Source of the DNA: Diplonema papillatum
Lineage: Eukaryota; Euglenozoa; Diplonemea; Diplonemida; Diplonemidae
Length of the DNA stretch: 64,000 nucleotides
Direction of reading: 5' to 3'
Assembly (NCBI GenBank): GCA_030068145.1
Contig: JAPJBO010000031.1
Location: forward strand, 1-64,000
Made by a program: the position numbers and the translations under genes. Each line of letters starts with the position of its first letter. Within the stretch, counting starts at the first letter, position 1. Shown here one piece after another: positions 46,950 to 58,190 of the stretch. Under the pieces are notes generated by a model that worked only from the letters and a program-made list of their open reading frames with translations, made no database searches and was not told the origin of the DNA.

Positions 46950-49740
46950 ATGTCTCAGCAAATGACGTGCGTCGTTTTGGTTGCCGGACACCAGTACATG
47001 CTGGAGCAAGACGTCCGCGAGTCGGAGAGCTCGCAAGAGGTGAGGCGGTTGAAGGGGCTCCCGAAGGCATTGCTTCCGGTGCCAAACAGGCACGGAGGCG
47101 GCGAGTGCACCGTCCTCGACTTGTGGTGGAAGGAGTTGAAGGAACGGCGGCAGTTCGGCAACGTGTACCTCATCACCAACGCGGACAAGTACAAGTACTT
47201 CGAGCGATGGGCGACGGCTTCGGACTTTCCGTTGGAAAACATCATCAACGATGGGTCGACCACACAAGGAAGCCGGATCGGAGCCGCTGGCGACCTGAAC
47301 CTGGCGATTCAGACGAAGGGCATCCAGGGCGACGTGATGGTCGTCTCCGGCGACATGCTGACGGTGGAGGACTTCGATATTTCCGGGGTCAAGCGGTTTT
47401 TCGACAGCAAAGACGGCGACCTCTGCATATACTACGATATGGACCCGAGTGAGAAGTGCTCCACACGGGGGATGGTAACCGTGGACGACACGTCGAAGCA
47501 GATCACCGCTTTCAAAGAGAAACCGGCGGAATGGCCGAGCAGGCAAGCCGCGGTCGTGTTCGCCTGCTTCAAAGCCGAGACAGTGCAGAATTTGCTGCCC
47601 GGGTTCCTGAAGCAGAACCCGAGGAACAACGACCGCGGGTTCGGCAAGCTTTTGGAATACATCGTCGCGCGGTCGAAGGTCTTCGGCATGAAGGTGCCGA
47701 CGAATTTCAGCTTGATCGGGCCTTGCACGTCGCTGAGTGAGTACCACAAGGTGATCGACAGCATGAAGGCCCACAGCTGCTCGAGGGAGTTGTTCGGCCC
47801 CAGCACGACGCGGGCGTACGCGCGCGTCGGGCTGCTGGGGAACCCTTCGGACGGGTTCAACGGGAAGACGATCTCGCTGTCGATCGAGAACTTCTGGGCG
47901 GAGGTCACCATCCGCGAGTCCGAGCGGCTGCGGTTGCTGCCCCACGCAATAAACGACCCGTCCGAGTTCGGCGGGTTGAACGACCTGTTCGCGATCTCGC
48001 AGAAGGAGGGCTACGTCGGCGGCCTGCGCCTCATGCAGGCCGCCTGCAAGAAGTTCTACGAGCACTGCTCCGTGCAGGGCATCGCGCTCGCCAAGCGCAA
48101 CTTCACCCTGTCATACGACACCAACATCCCCCGCCAGGTGGGGCTCGCCGGCAGCAGCTGCATCGTGGTCGCCTGCTTCAAAACATTGATGCGCTTCTTC
48201 GGCCTCACGTACCACGACATCCCGAAACCCGTGCTCCCCTCGCTCGTCCTTTCAGTCGAAACGGATGAGTTATACATCGCCGCCGGGCTGCAGGACCGGG
48301 TGGTGCAGGTGTACGAAGGCTTGGTGTACATGGACTTTTCGAAGGACCTGATGGACAAGCAAGGGTACGGCGCGTACCGTAACCTCACCGTCCGCGCGCC
48401 TCCGCTGTTCTTGATGTACGCCACCGACCCGTCGGACAGCGGGAAGATCCACAGCGACGTCAAGCTGCGGTGGAAGGCGGGCGACGAGGAAGTCGTTGAC
48501 GCCATGCGCCAGTTCGCGGAATTCACCGACAAGGGCTGCGCCGCCCTCGAGAGCGGCGAACGCACCGCGTTCGGCGAGCTCATGGACGCGAACTTCAACC
48601 TGCGACGGAAGCTGTACGGCGATCAGTGCCTCGGGTCCAAGAACCTCGCCATGGTACCCGCCTTTTTTCGTGTCTACAACAAACGCAATTTGTCAAGAAC
48701 AAAAACCGATCGATGTCAGCGTACTATCCTCACTCCCGTTCGATGAACAAACAGGGTTGAAGGAAGATCGCACAAACAAAAAGGGTCAGTATTTCTTCTT
48801 GAGGCAGAGAGTCGGGAGTGGAAGGGATGTAGACATATTTGCACACCACTTCAACTTTGGCTAGCCAAGTTTGTGACCAATGAGACTGTTACCACCTGGA
48901 GAGAGGTTTTGTCAACAACGCATTGTTGGTACTCAATGCATTGTTGGTACTAAACTTAGTTAGTACTGTACCGCATGGAACCTGAGCGCGCGAACAAATA
49001 AAGCGCCGGAATAGTCATTTGTAACGTACACATTGTGTAGGTTTCTCTAACTCCGAGAAGAACACTCTCTATTTGGTGTCGGTAACCCCTTTTCGGAGTT
49101 TATATGCGCACTTCGCCATGGTCAAGAAGACGTACGAACACCTAGACACAAATATAGCTCAGAGCAGCTCCAGAGTAACACGAAAAGCCTCCAGGCAACC
49201 TCCCCGTTTTCACAACTCTTTTCGGCAGGCGGCCCGCGAACGGCCCTCCGAGGATGCCCTGCACAAACACACCGCCGGCTACTATCGCCCCGGCTTCGGA
49301 ATTAAGCGGCTGCTGTAAAATAGCAGCGGTGTGTGGATGAAACAGGTCAATCGAGTGATAGCACACGACTTCAAGTCGGTGCAAGCCCGCAAGAGCTTCT
49401 GCCCAATCAGCTTTTGACGGTAGTGTAGTGGACTACCGTGGCTGTAACGGGTAACGGGGAATTAGGGTTCGATTCCGGAGAGGGAGCCTGAGAAACGGCT
49501 ACCACATCTAAGGATGATGGCAGCAGGTACGCAAATTGCCCAATAGCAATGTAAACTGAAACAAACCGGCAGATCCAACTCGGTCGCGACTTCGGGGCGC
49601 ACATGAAGTTTCCAGGGTCCGGCGGAGCCGTCGTCGGCATGTTGGAAGACGAGTCCAACTTCGAGCAGATGTCTCTCAAGGCGCAGCAGATGGGCTTTGT
49701 CTGCGTGCCGATCACCCCCCACTACCCCTCGGGGCCGTGA
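46950..49740 (+). CDS. Nucleotidyltransferase-glucuronokinase fusion, two exons (~623 aa)
   Basis: Proposed exons are 46950-48653 and 49573-49740, joined in phase 0 across a 919-bp intron (GTACCC...GGCAG). Residues ~4-280 form a sugar nucleotidyltransferase: VVLVAGHQYML, LPKALLPVPN (PK signature), VVSGDMLTVEDF and AFKEKPAEWP. Residues ~290-623 are a GHMP kinase of the glucuronokinase type: RVGLLGNPSDGFNGKTIS (motif 1), PRQVGLAGSSCIVVA (motif 2, P-loop-like) and, only in exon 2, KFPGSGGAVVGM (motif 3). The pair would phosphorylate glucuronic acid at C1 and convert the phosphate to UDP-glucuronate, the salvage route to wall and matrix sugars. The substrate is inferred from family resemblance. 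The frame otherwise reads ~40 codons into the intron, so an exon-1-only model lacks motif 3. The start is chosen at MSQQMTCVVL, where similarity begins. Confidence 0.85.
49396..49544 (+). rRNA. 18S rRNA fragment (pseudogene) inside an intron
   Basis: About 149 bp match the universal small-subunit rRNA region: TTTTGACGGTAGTGTAGTGG, GCTGTAACGGGTAACGGGGA, ATTAGGGTTCGATTCCGGAG, AGGGAGCCTGAGAAACGGCT, ACCACATCTAAGGA and a slightly altered GGCAGCAGG...CGCAAATT. Similarity starts near CTTCTGCCCAATCAGC and stops at GCCCAATAG. It is a fragment in sense orientation, ending 28 bases before the 3' splice site of the glucuronokinase intron. It is not a functional rRNA gene. Confidence 0.9.
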
Positions 49741-49982
49741 ACTGCAGGCCAGCCACCTCCTGGCGAACGCTTGCTTTGAGCACGCTGTCTCTTCACGATA
49801 GCATCGCTATTCGTATGGTCTGCACGTAGGCACTCGTATCCCGACGAAAAGGATGCCTAGCAAGACATCCTTTCTACCGTTCACAGTGCACATATTTGGA
49901 TGCGAGGAGCTGAACCCCCTGCCGGACGCAATCTTGAGCCTTCGTCCGTAGCGGTGGTAGCATACCGGGCCTGATGTTGGAC
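49741..49982. other. Gene-free spacer after the glucuronokinase gene
   Basis: No feature is seen; it presumably contains the 3' UTR. Confidence 0.4.
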
Positions 49983-50560
49983 ATTGCCGCTAGCCGAAGG
50001 TGACCCGTCAGCGATCCCACGCATCCTGAGTTTCTCACGACGTGCTGAACTGGGTTCTGGCTTAGCTGTCCAATGAACAACCGTCGAAAAACTGGAAAGC
50101 CTGCATGTGCTGTCGGAATTGGAAGTTACCGTTAGCCGAAGGTGACCCAATGTGTCCTGATTCCCTTGTGACACTTTCTAAAATGGGTTCCGGGTTAGCG
50201 GTCTTCAGCCATACTTCGCGGCACTGTCCAGTGGAACTTGGAAGCCTGTAGCGCTGTCGGACTTGGAAGTTGCCGTTGGCCGAAGGTGACCCAAAAAAAT
50301 GTGTGTTGAGTCCCTTGCGACACAGTCTAAATGGGTTCCGGGTTAGCGGTCTTCAGCCATACTTCGCGGCACTGTCCAGTGGAACTTGGAAGCCTGTAGT
50401 GCTGTCGGACTTGAAAGTTGTCGTTGGCCGAAGGCGACCCAACGTGTCCTGAGTCCCTCAAGATACAATCTAGGCTGGGTTAGCGGTCTTCAGCCATGAC
50501 ACTTCGTGGCACTGTTTAGTGGAACCCAGAAGTTGCCGTTGGCCGAAGGTGACCTGCAGT
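49983..50560. repeat. ~145-bp tandem repeat
   Basis: GTTGCCGTTGGCCGAAGGTG begins units at ~49983, 50127, 50270, 50418 and 50533. Each unit carries GTGTCCTGAGTCCCTTGCGA, then GGGTTAGCGGTCTTCAGCCA and CACTGTCCAGTGGAACTTGG. Units are moderately diverged. The short stem CACTGTCCAGTG recurs in each. Confidence 0.85.
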
Positions 50561-52003
50561 GTCTCTCACTCGGTTGGTCGCACCTACCGCCTGGTCCTTG
50601 TTCTAAGCTTACCCGACGGCCAGACTAAGCTGGAGTCCGGCCGCGTCCGTTTTGCGTCTCTTGGCTGGTTTGGTCCATTCATTGGCAGGCCTCGAGCGGC
50701 TGCTCCCAGGGCGCTCACCGTACTGTCATTCATTCCCCCTCCTATCTTCGTCCCTGCGGGGGCGGCAGCACCGGGGTTTCTTACCTCTGGTATTCCCGAA
50801 GGTAGGATCCCCTTTCCTTAGGTCGTGAACAGTGCTTCTTCCCCTAGAGAGGGAGAATGTCCCAACCGTCATCGTTCCCAGGCTGCATTGCTTGTGTTCC
50901 GACGTACGATGCCCGAGAAGCTTCATGCCGTGCTACGGCATGATCCTGCACTGTAAAGACGCGAGACCATTTGTCATACGGGGGCCACTCGGCGAGACAG
51001 GCTGGTTTCAAGATCGCGTTCTCACAGGAGCCCATTTCGTCCTCGTCTTCTCTGAACAGTACCTGAAATCAATACAAGCACTGCTTGTGTTGTTCACGGG
51101 TTGGGTGCTGAACTCCTCCCATCTTGCCGGTTGTCCAGCGGGCGCTGCATCTGCGGTAAGCACCTGAAAGTCAGCCGCAGGGCATTCGTTGCGATTGTTC
51201 AAACGTATCCTGACCTCTCGGGTGGGGGGGACTGTCAACCAAGCAACTGACCCAGCCGACTATCCTGTATCTGTCGCGGTCAAAGCGAAGAAACAGCGAC
51301 CCTTCCTTCACGGCTACAATTTGCCCTGCGGAAAGCTCATTCGCAGTTTCCCCCTTTGCCGCGTGCCGCCCTTTTGTCTTTTTCGAACGAACAACAATAA
51401 CAAAAGTACTCCAGAACGACCGTCTCACTTCCCAACTCACGCACTTCACCCACATGCCCACACATACAAACACACGCGCACACTCCGCGCAGGGGGTGTC
51501 TCCACAACTGAGCTCCGCCACACACACAAGGAGCAGCAGTCATCACCATCATTTCGCTGGGTCGCAACCGTGAGTCGCACCACCCCCTGAGTGCCCCCCT
51601 GAGTGCGCAACCTGATGCGATCAGGTCCCAAAACACAGCAAGCTTGCTTGAGCGCCTTCGGCGCGTCAAGTTGGAATCCTTCCGTTTCTGAGCGAAGGCT
51701 CTACCCACTCGCCAAAAGCGAGGTTGGAGGGGTAAAACAAAAACTGTTTGCCCCCTTTTTGTACTTTCCCACACACACTCACACACCCACGAGGCAGCAG
51801 TTTTCGGCATTGCACTCCGCTGGGCGACACAGTCTCGGAGCAGGACTCAAAACTGAGACTAGCCTAGTGCCGCTGCCAAGGCCTTTGCTTCTCTCCGAGA
51901 GTGAGGGCACGACCCTTGTTATCGACCTCGCTCGCGCGCACGCTGTGAGCTCTCATCAAAAGACAAGGAACCTCCTTCCCCTTGTCCAGTGTGAGGGCTG
52001 ACT
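50561..52003. other. Gene-free region
   Basis: I see only weak ORFs with no protein-like features, CA-rich stretches (51458-51530, 51765-51790) and no RNA gene. Confidence 0.35.
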
Positions 52004-52207
52004 GCGGGGCTGGCCGGTGCCGGGGCTCAGCCCCTGAGAGCCTCGGCAGCCCCGCGGGGCCAAGCGCTCTCCGGAGCTAGGAATGGATCTACTGGGAAAA
52101 GCAGTAGGAATGTCCCCTGTTGTTCCAGTGGATCCATTCCCAACCCCGTGGTCCCGCGAGGCTGCCGAGGCTCTCCGGGGCTGGGCCGCGGCACCGGCCA
52201 GCCCCGG
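52004..52207. mobile_element. ~200-bp foldback (palindromic) element
   Basis: The left arm GGGGCTGGCCGGTGCCGGGG...GAGAGCCTCGGCAGCC is mirrored by GGCTGCCGAGGCTCTCCGGG...GCACCGGCCAGCCCC on the right. An inner dyad pairs GAATGGATCTACTGG with CCAGTGGATCCATTC. Arms are ~85 bp and diverged. No coding is present, so it is probably a foldback MITE unrelated to the one at 5.1 and 7.6 kb. Confidence 0.7.
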
Positions 52208-54741
52208 GGGCAGCCCCCACACTGCTCTGTCCACGAGAGCACATCACTCGCGAGCTGCTCCAGAATGTAAAGGCCGCAGGCAACTCCATGAAAATATACC
52301 AGTTCAGTCGAAAATCGGATCGGAGGCTCGTTGATGTGCACTACCTCGGATGAGGGCTGGGCAGGGTTGTTGGGTGTTTGCGCAGTGAGAATTTCCGCCC
52401 GGGGATCTCTCCTGGAACCGAGCTAACCCCAAGAATCGTCAACAGGAGGTTTTGTGTCCACTCTGAGGGGGCAAGCTGGGTGCAGAATATCCTGGCCCCG
52501 CCTTTCTCGAAAAGAAGCCGTAGGTCGGGGGAAACCTTCCCGCGTCCTTTCTCCCGCGCGCCGCCCGCACAAAGCTTGCTCCTATCCAGACAAGCTCCGC
52601 GGCCCAAGCGAGTCAGCGGCTTCAGTTGGTTCACCGTCTTTTTGCTTTTCGTTTTTTTCTTCTTCTTTTTGGGGAAGAAGACGCGCGTGGGGGGGCCCAA
52701 GACGACACACTGCGCTGAGTGAGATGCTTAAGTTTAGCTGTTGCACTAGTCTTCCTATCAGGCATTCTGCTGAACGTTAGCTACCTTGCGCGCAACGCGC
52801 AGTTGCCGTCGGGGATGGGCACATCCTGGCAAGGAGAAGAGAAGTGATCGTCGATATGGATTGATGATACCGTTAGCAGCCCGTAGCAGCTTCATTCGCC
52901 ACGGCACTTTTCTCAAGAACAAGAAATAGTCCAACCCGTTCTACAACTGCAGGGCCCTATAGCGTGTCCATTACTGCCGTGCAGACGACTTGTGGCACGG
53001 CAATCACAAGCGTATAGTGAGTCGGTGAGAGTTTCATTCGAACGACCTGTTTTCCAAAAAATCAATCCATGCTTTGAAGTGTGAACCTCACGAGACTAGA
53101 CGATTTTTGGAAATCGTCAGTCGCTCTCATTGAAGATCCATTGACCGAACACCATCCAAATCCAAAGCGTCTCTTCTTGGTGTCGGTCGCAACACTTACA
53201 AACTTGGCTAGCCGTAGTCAAAGTGTGTAATCATGCCTACATCCCTCATACTTCCCGCCTCGCAGCCTCAACGGTCAACCGGAGACCCTAAAACACCGAA
53301 CCTCTAAACCACAATAAACGCAAGAAGACGTTCCCTCCGGGCAGGAGCGTTATCTCAACCGAGCTACTGTTTTCATGGGTCGTGGAAACACGCGGCACGC
53401 GTTGATGCCTTTTTTTTAGTACTAACAATCTTGCGGGTTGCTCTTCAATGTACTGTGCAGGCTAAAAAGACGTAGGCAGCGTGTTTTGGTGGTTGATCAG
53501 AATTCCTTACCTGAATATACAGAGGGTAAATACAAGTGGGAAAACGATCACCCGGCACGCACAAACAAAACGAAGCACCTCTCTTTTTTTTGTGTTAACA
53601 ATGCATTGTTGGTACTAAAAAATAGTAGTTGGCAGCGTGCTAAAAGCAACTCACCAAATCAGGTGCAAAGCCGCTAGTGCGCACAAACAAACGGTAGCCA
53701 CGCGACGTGCCGATCCGCTGACTTTTATGTATACGAGGGGACTACCTTCACGCAGACCAGGTGCAAACGTCATTTCCAGGAAACCCTCGTCCGAGTCTGA
53801 TGGCTAATGCTCTTGAAACCAAAATGCCTGCAGGCAGATGAAAGCAGCCCGCAGTGCTGAAAGTAACCCTAAAGGGATGCAGAAAAGTCTGTCGATCGGC
53901 AGTAAAAAGAGTGACCAGGACAGATCAAGGCCAGGGCCCAGGGCAGTTTGGCGTTCACACCGTTCGATCGCACCGAGACGAGCTTTCGGGGAGGGTACAA
54001 GCCTTAGTGTAATGTGTGCTTCCCCTCTTTCCGCTCGTGGCCAAATCGTGTCAACCCGGCGTTTGCGGCGGTTCCCGGCGCTGTATCCAACCCTGAGCGA
54101 GCACAAAGCCGCAATCAACTGTTTGCAGCGGGCGAATGCAAGCTAGTCAACCCGGCCGCGCCCCGGAGGAACAAGACCTGGCTCATCCATCGAGAACCCG
54201 ATCGCATCTCGTAGCGTTGCGTCGCAACTATCCTCGTGGATAGTACGTCGTCTGCTTGATTACGTGGTAGTACAGGTTGTTGTGCAGAGATATTTGTTTT
54301 CCCCTGCTGTGGATTTCACATTAAATTGCAGGGCAACCCGCAAGATTGTGCCGAAACAGCGTTTAGTTTCCCTCAACTCCCTCTGACAGAAAAGGCAGTT
54401 GCCGTGGTGTCGCACTATTGCTCGACATTAGCTGCGCTTACTACGCGTTGGGAAGTCGTCGGCCCGGATAAGCCACTGGCCTGGAAATCTAGCAGGCCTG
54501 TTCAGCTCGCTAGCCTTGTCTCTTTCCAGATGGTGCCCTGGAAACCCTTCTTTTGAATACTAACAATCTTGCGGGTTGCCCTTGCATGTAATGCGCAGGC
54601 TAAAAAGACAGCGTATATTGGGGGTTGATCAGAGTTCCTTACCTGAAAATGACACAGGGTACATACAAGTGATGAACCGATCAGCCGGCACGCACAATCA
54701 AACAAAAAGCCGCAGGGTGCAAAGGGCTCGGGCGGGGGCAG
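52208..54741. other. Gene-free region rich in dispersed repeats R3 and R4
   Basis: R3 lies at 53600-53692 (second copy of 24330-24430). R4 lies at 53410-53585 and 54556-54715, sharing AACAATCTTGCGGGTTGC, GCAGGCTAAAAAGAC, GTTGATCAGAATTCCTTACC and CCGGCACGCACAA; a third R4 relative is at 59515-59760. The second R4 copy sits directly before the next gene and may supply its promoter or 5' UTR. Confidence 0.6.
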
Positions 54742-56667
54742 ATGGATTCATCCATGCAAAGCCTGCTGGAGCAGCAGGAGGACGAGCGGTACGAGCAGCT
54801 GGTGCAGGAGATCCGCCTGCGCGGCGGCGGCGCCGACGACTGGAACGAGTCGGTGGCGGACACGGTGACCGCGGGCTCCCACTTCGGGACGGCGACCACG
54901 AACAGTAGCCTCGGCGACACGTGCAGCGAGTACGGCTCGATGGCCACCAGCGCCACGAGCGACGGGTACGACGACGAGGACATCGGCGACCTGGAGCGGA
55001 AGAAAACGGCGCTCGAGCACCAGCTGCTGGCCCTCCTGTCCGAATCGGCCGCGGAGCCGGCGGGTCTCGACTTCGTCGTCGACGAGGCGGTGATGCTGCT
55101 GCAGAAGCAGGTCCAGCAGCAGCAGCAGTACATCGCCCGCCTGCAGGTATGTATACACGTTGAGCGAAGGGAGGGGGTGTGGGGGCTTCCGGTATCGTGT
55201 TCGCAAAGGATCGCAAAAGCAAACCAAAACCCGTGACAAAGTGAAGCGCCGGCGTTGTGCGTGTTTGGAAGAAGATTTTGTTGACCGAACAACGGTCGTA
55301 TCTCACGAAGCCGGTATGCTAGCAGCCGGAGGTGCTGTGCGTGCTCGTACATCCTCCGGTGCTGTGATGTCGCTATGAGGAGTGGAAGCACACCTACGTA
55401 TGCACGTACCCCCCGAAACTGCATTGCATATAGGCATATAGGGCGCGGCCTATCACGATGGACGGTGCACCAGGTCTATCTGTACCACCCCCGAAGCTGC
55501 ATAGAACTGCCTGGAGCTGCACGGTTCAGCGCGGTACACCACAATCCATCAGGAGAGGATGGACCAAATCGATACGTACATACTGGCAGAGGATGGTGTT
55601 ACGTAGCTATTTATGGGTGTAGTAAGTAGCATGTATACCGTACCCAGTACCACCATACGCTAGTAGGATGTCCACCTAGCAGTACACAAACATACGAGAC
55701 CGCAACCCTGCAGGACGAGTTGGATGCTGCGCGAGCATCGGTGGCCGTCGCGCGGCAGGAGAGAGACGAAGCGCGGAACGAGGCCGCCAGCGTCTGCGCC
55801 GGGCAGGCCGGGCTAGAGCAGCGGCTGCTGGTGCTGGCCGGGGAGCAGCAGCAGCGGGAGGAGGACCAGGCGGCCCTGAAGGAGTACGAGCGCGCGCTCG
55901 CGGCCGTGCAGGCCGAGAACCAGAGGATGCACCGGGCTCTGAAGGAGCACTACGAGAGCACCCGCGCCGCCGCCGTGCGGACGGACGAGCGGAGGCAGCG
56001 GCTCGCAGACTTGACGAGGAAGCTGAGGGTGAAGGATGAGGAAACCAAAGCCGCGACGACCGAGCGCGACGTCCTCGCAAAACAAGCCTCGCAGGCCCTC
56101 ACCGAACTCCGCGTCTTGTCAGCCATGCTCCCGGTCTCCCCGGAGGAGCTACGATCGAGCCTCACGTCCATCGAATCGCTGCTCACGAACGGCGAGGACG
56201 ACGACGAAGAAGAAGACGCTGGCGACGACTCGGCGCAGAACGTCCCGCACTCTCGGTCTTCGCCTTCGGTGCCGCGGTCTTCAGCAGCGGGCGAGTTTTG
56301 CGCCGAAGTCGTGAGCCGCGCCGCCCAGGCGCGGCTGCTCGACGACCGGCTGGCGGTGGTCGCCGAACAGTTGCGGGCCCTGGCGCAGGAGAGGGACGTG
56401 CTGCGACAGCGGCAGGAGCGGGTGGACGGCCGGAAGGAGATGACCCTCGAGGGCATGCGGCGGCAGGTGTCGGCGCCGGGCCAGTCGCGGGCGGTCGCCG
56501 AGAAGCTGCAGGCGATCATCGACAAGGTCGACAGCTGCACGGCGAGCATCTCGGCCTCCGGGCGGAAGCTCGCAGCGAAGGAGGCCGCCTTGCTCCAGGA
56601 GCAGCACGCGCTGCTGCGGGACAGGGTAGCCTACGCAGGCTGCGAGGCGGCGGTGATCGCCCCTTGA
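54742..56667 (+). CDS. Coiled-coil protein, two exons (~452 aa)
   Basis: Exons are 54742-55146 and 55714-56667, joined in phase 0 across a GTATGT...CAG intron of 567 bp, giving ...YIARLQ|DELDAARASVAVARQ. The heptads continue without a break across the join, which supports it. Residues 1-90 are acidic and Ser/Thr-rich. The rest is mainly Ala/Glu/Arg/Leu-rich coiled coil (QAALKEYERALAAVQAENQR; LDDRLAVVAEQLRALAQERD), with an acidic disordered stretch (GEDDDEEEDAGDDS) in the middle. No enzyme motif is seen. A structural or cytoskeletal role is inferred. A 31-base poly-G run follows 78 bases after the stop. Confidence 0.75.
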
Positions 56668-56745
56668 CCTTCTCGCCACCGACACTGTGGAGCCCAGCCG
56701 TCAGCTGGAGTTAGAAAAGTGTCAACGTCCCTTAGTGCGCACCCT

Positions 56746-56777
<32 letters not shown>

Positions 56778-57850
56778 CTGGTTTATCCCATTGCTAGACA
56801 TGCTTCTTTCTTGAAACATGTAACAGGGTCTCCAGCGCCCGCACCGAACTGCTCGTTTCTTGCATTCCGAAGCAGATTCCTCAAACCCTGCTGGGAGTCA
56901 CTCACTGTTGCTGTGGAATCCTGCCGCCCCTGATAGGGGTCATCCTGTATTGCTAGAGAAGTGCTTGCGTTTTCTTTTTGCATTACTCCGTAGCAGAGTC
57001 ACTAGCCCGACCAGGAAGCCATGCTTCTCTACCTGTAGCTGTCTTGTTTAGTACACCAACGACCCTTTTTCTGTTCGTTTCTTTCGTTTCTTCAATCCTT
57101 ACGAGGGCTTTGGGCTCACCGTAAACGTAATCTATAAAAAGATCGGAGTGGCTCTGCTGTTTGATGTGGGCTACAGGCAGGCCATGAACGGTGATCACGT
57201 GCAGCGTTTACTCCAGCAATTGGAAGTCATCGAGACCGACTGCATACGCACGGCCATCAAGTGTTGCAAGAACGAGGAAGGAGTGACTGCCATTCTTTGA
57301 TCCTGTTGCTTCGGGCTAGTTCAGGAGTGGTACAGTCGGAGAAGACCCATCTCCATGCTCTACACGAGGCTTCTGTTCCTGCTGAGCTTGCTTCCGGACT
57401 ACTGCGTTCATGTGTATCAAATGTGCTGCCCCCAGCCAAGCTCCTATGCCTCTGAACGAGGAGCCATGACCATCTCTACCTCAAACGGAAGGCATGAAAC
57501 ATTACACCGTGCTCAGTGGCATGGTGCGTCGCATCACGCCCGGGTGCACAACGCATGCTGTCGCAAAAACGAGCAGTTGCCATGCTGCAATATTACTAGC
57601 GTTAATTGCTGTTTAGAGCTGCGGGCCGAAGCCCGGATCTCTGGATGCACGAAACAGTCAAAAAAGCAAAGCAGAAACGGGGGAAACGGCGGTGAGGAAG
57701 GAAGGGCAGAAAGAAGGAGCCGAGTCCTTCACAGCGGTCGATGCACCATGGCCACCATTCTTCACACACCGTCTGAGATCCTCGACCCCCCCGTGTCGCG
57801 CGGCACAAGTATGTCCTTTCACCGACGATTCAGCTTGGGGGAGGGAGGTT
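56668..57850. other. Intergenic region with poly-G and an orphan ORF
   Basis: 56746-56776 is an uninterrupted run of 31 G. At 57051-57300 a plus-strand frame after a GTTTAG possible acceptor reads protein-like sequence (LTVNVIYKKIGVALLFDVGY, then MNGDHVQRLLQQLEVIETDC) and stops at 57300. It could be an upstream exon of the large gene that follows, or a small separate protein. Confidence 0.3.
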
Positions 57851-58180
57851 GTTGGCTGCATATCAAGTTCAAACTGCAACTACCAGTCATTGACGATTTG
57901 CGCAGTCTGCTGTCCCAGATTGTTGGCTGCGTATCAAGCTCAAACTGCTACTACGAGCCATTGACGTTTCGTGCTCTCAATTGTCCCGAATTGTCGCTGC
58001 TTATCAAGTTCACACCATTACTACTGTTCAAAACTTGACTACTCGCCGTTGACGTTTTATTCAGTCTATCGTCACAGATTGTCCCTGCGTATCAAGTTCA
58101 AACTAGCCATTGCCGTTTCGCGCAGTCTGTCGTCACAGATTTGTTGCTGCGCATCAAGCTCAAACCAATCCTACTACTAT
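57840..58180. repeat. ~75-bp tandem repeat before a splice acceptor
   Basis: Units centre on GTTGGCTGCGTATCAAGCTC at 57848, 57923, 57997, 58081 and 58143, separated by GCAGTCTGTCGTCACAGATT-like sequence. The array ends at the proposed acceptor at 58190. Confidence 0.8.
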
Positions 58181-58190
58181 TACCACGCAG

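Noticed and set aside
46665-48065. 466-codon minus-strand frame antisense to the glucuronokinase gene
   Set aside because: The plus strand holds conserved catalytic motifs; the minus frame is an Arg/Leu-rich shadow.
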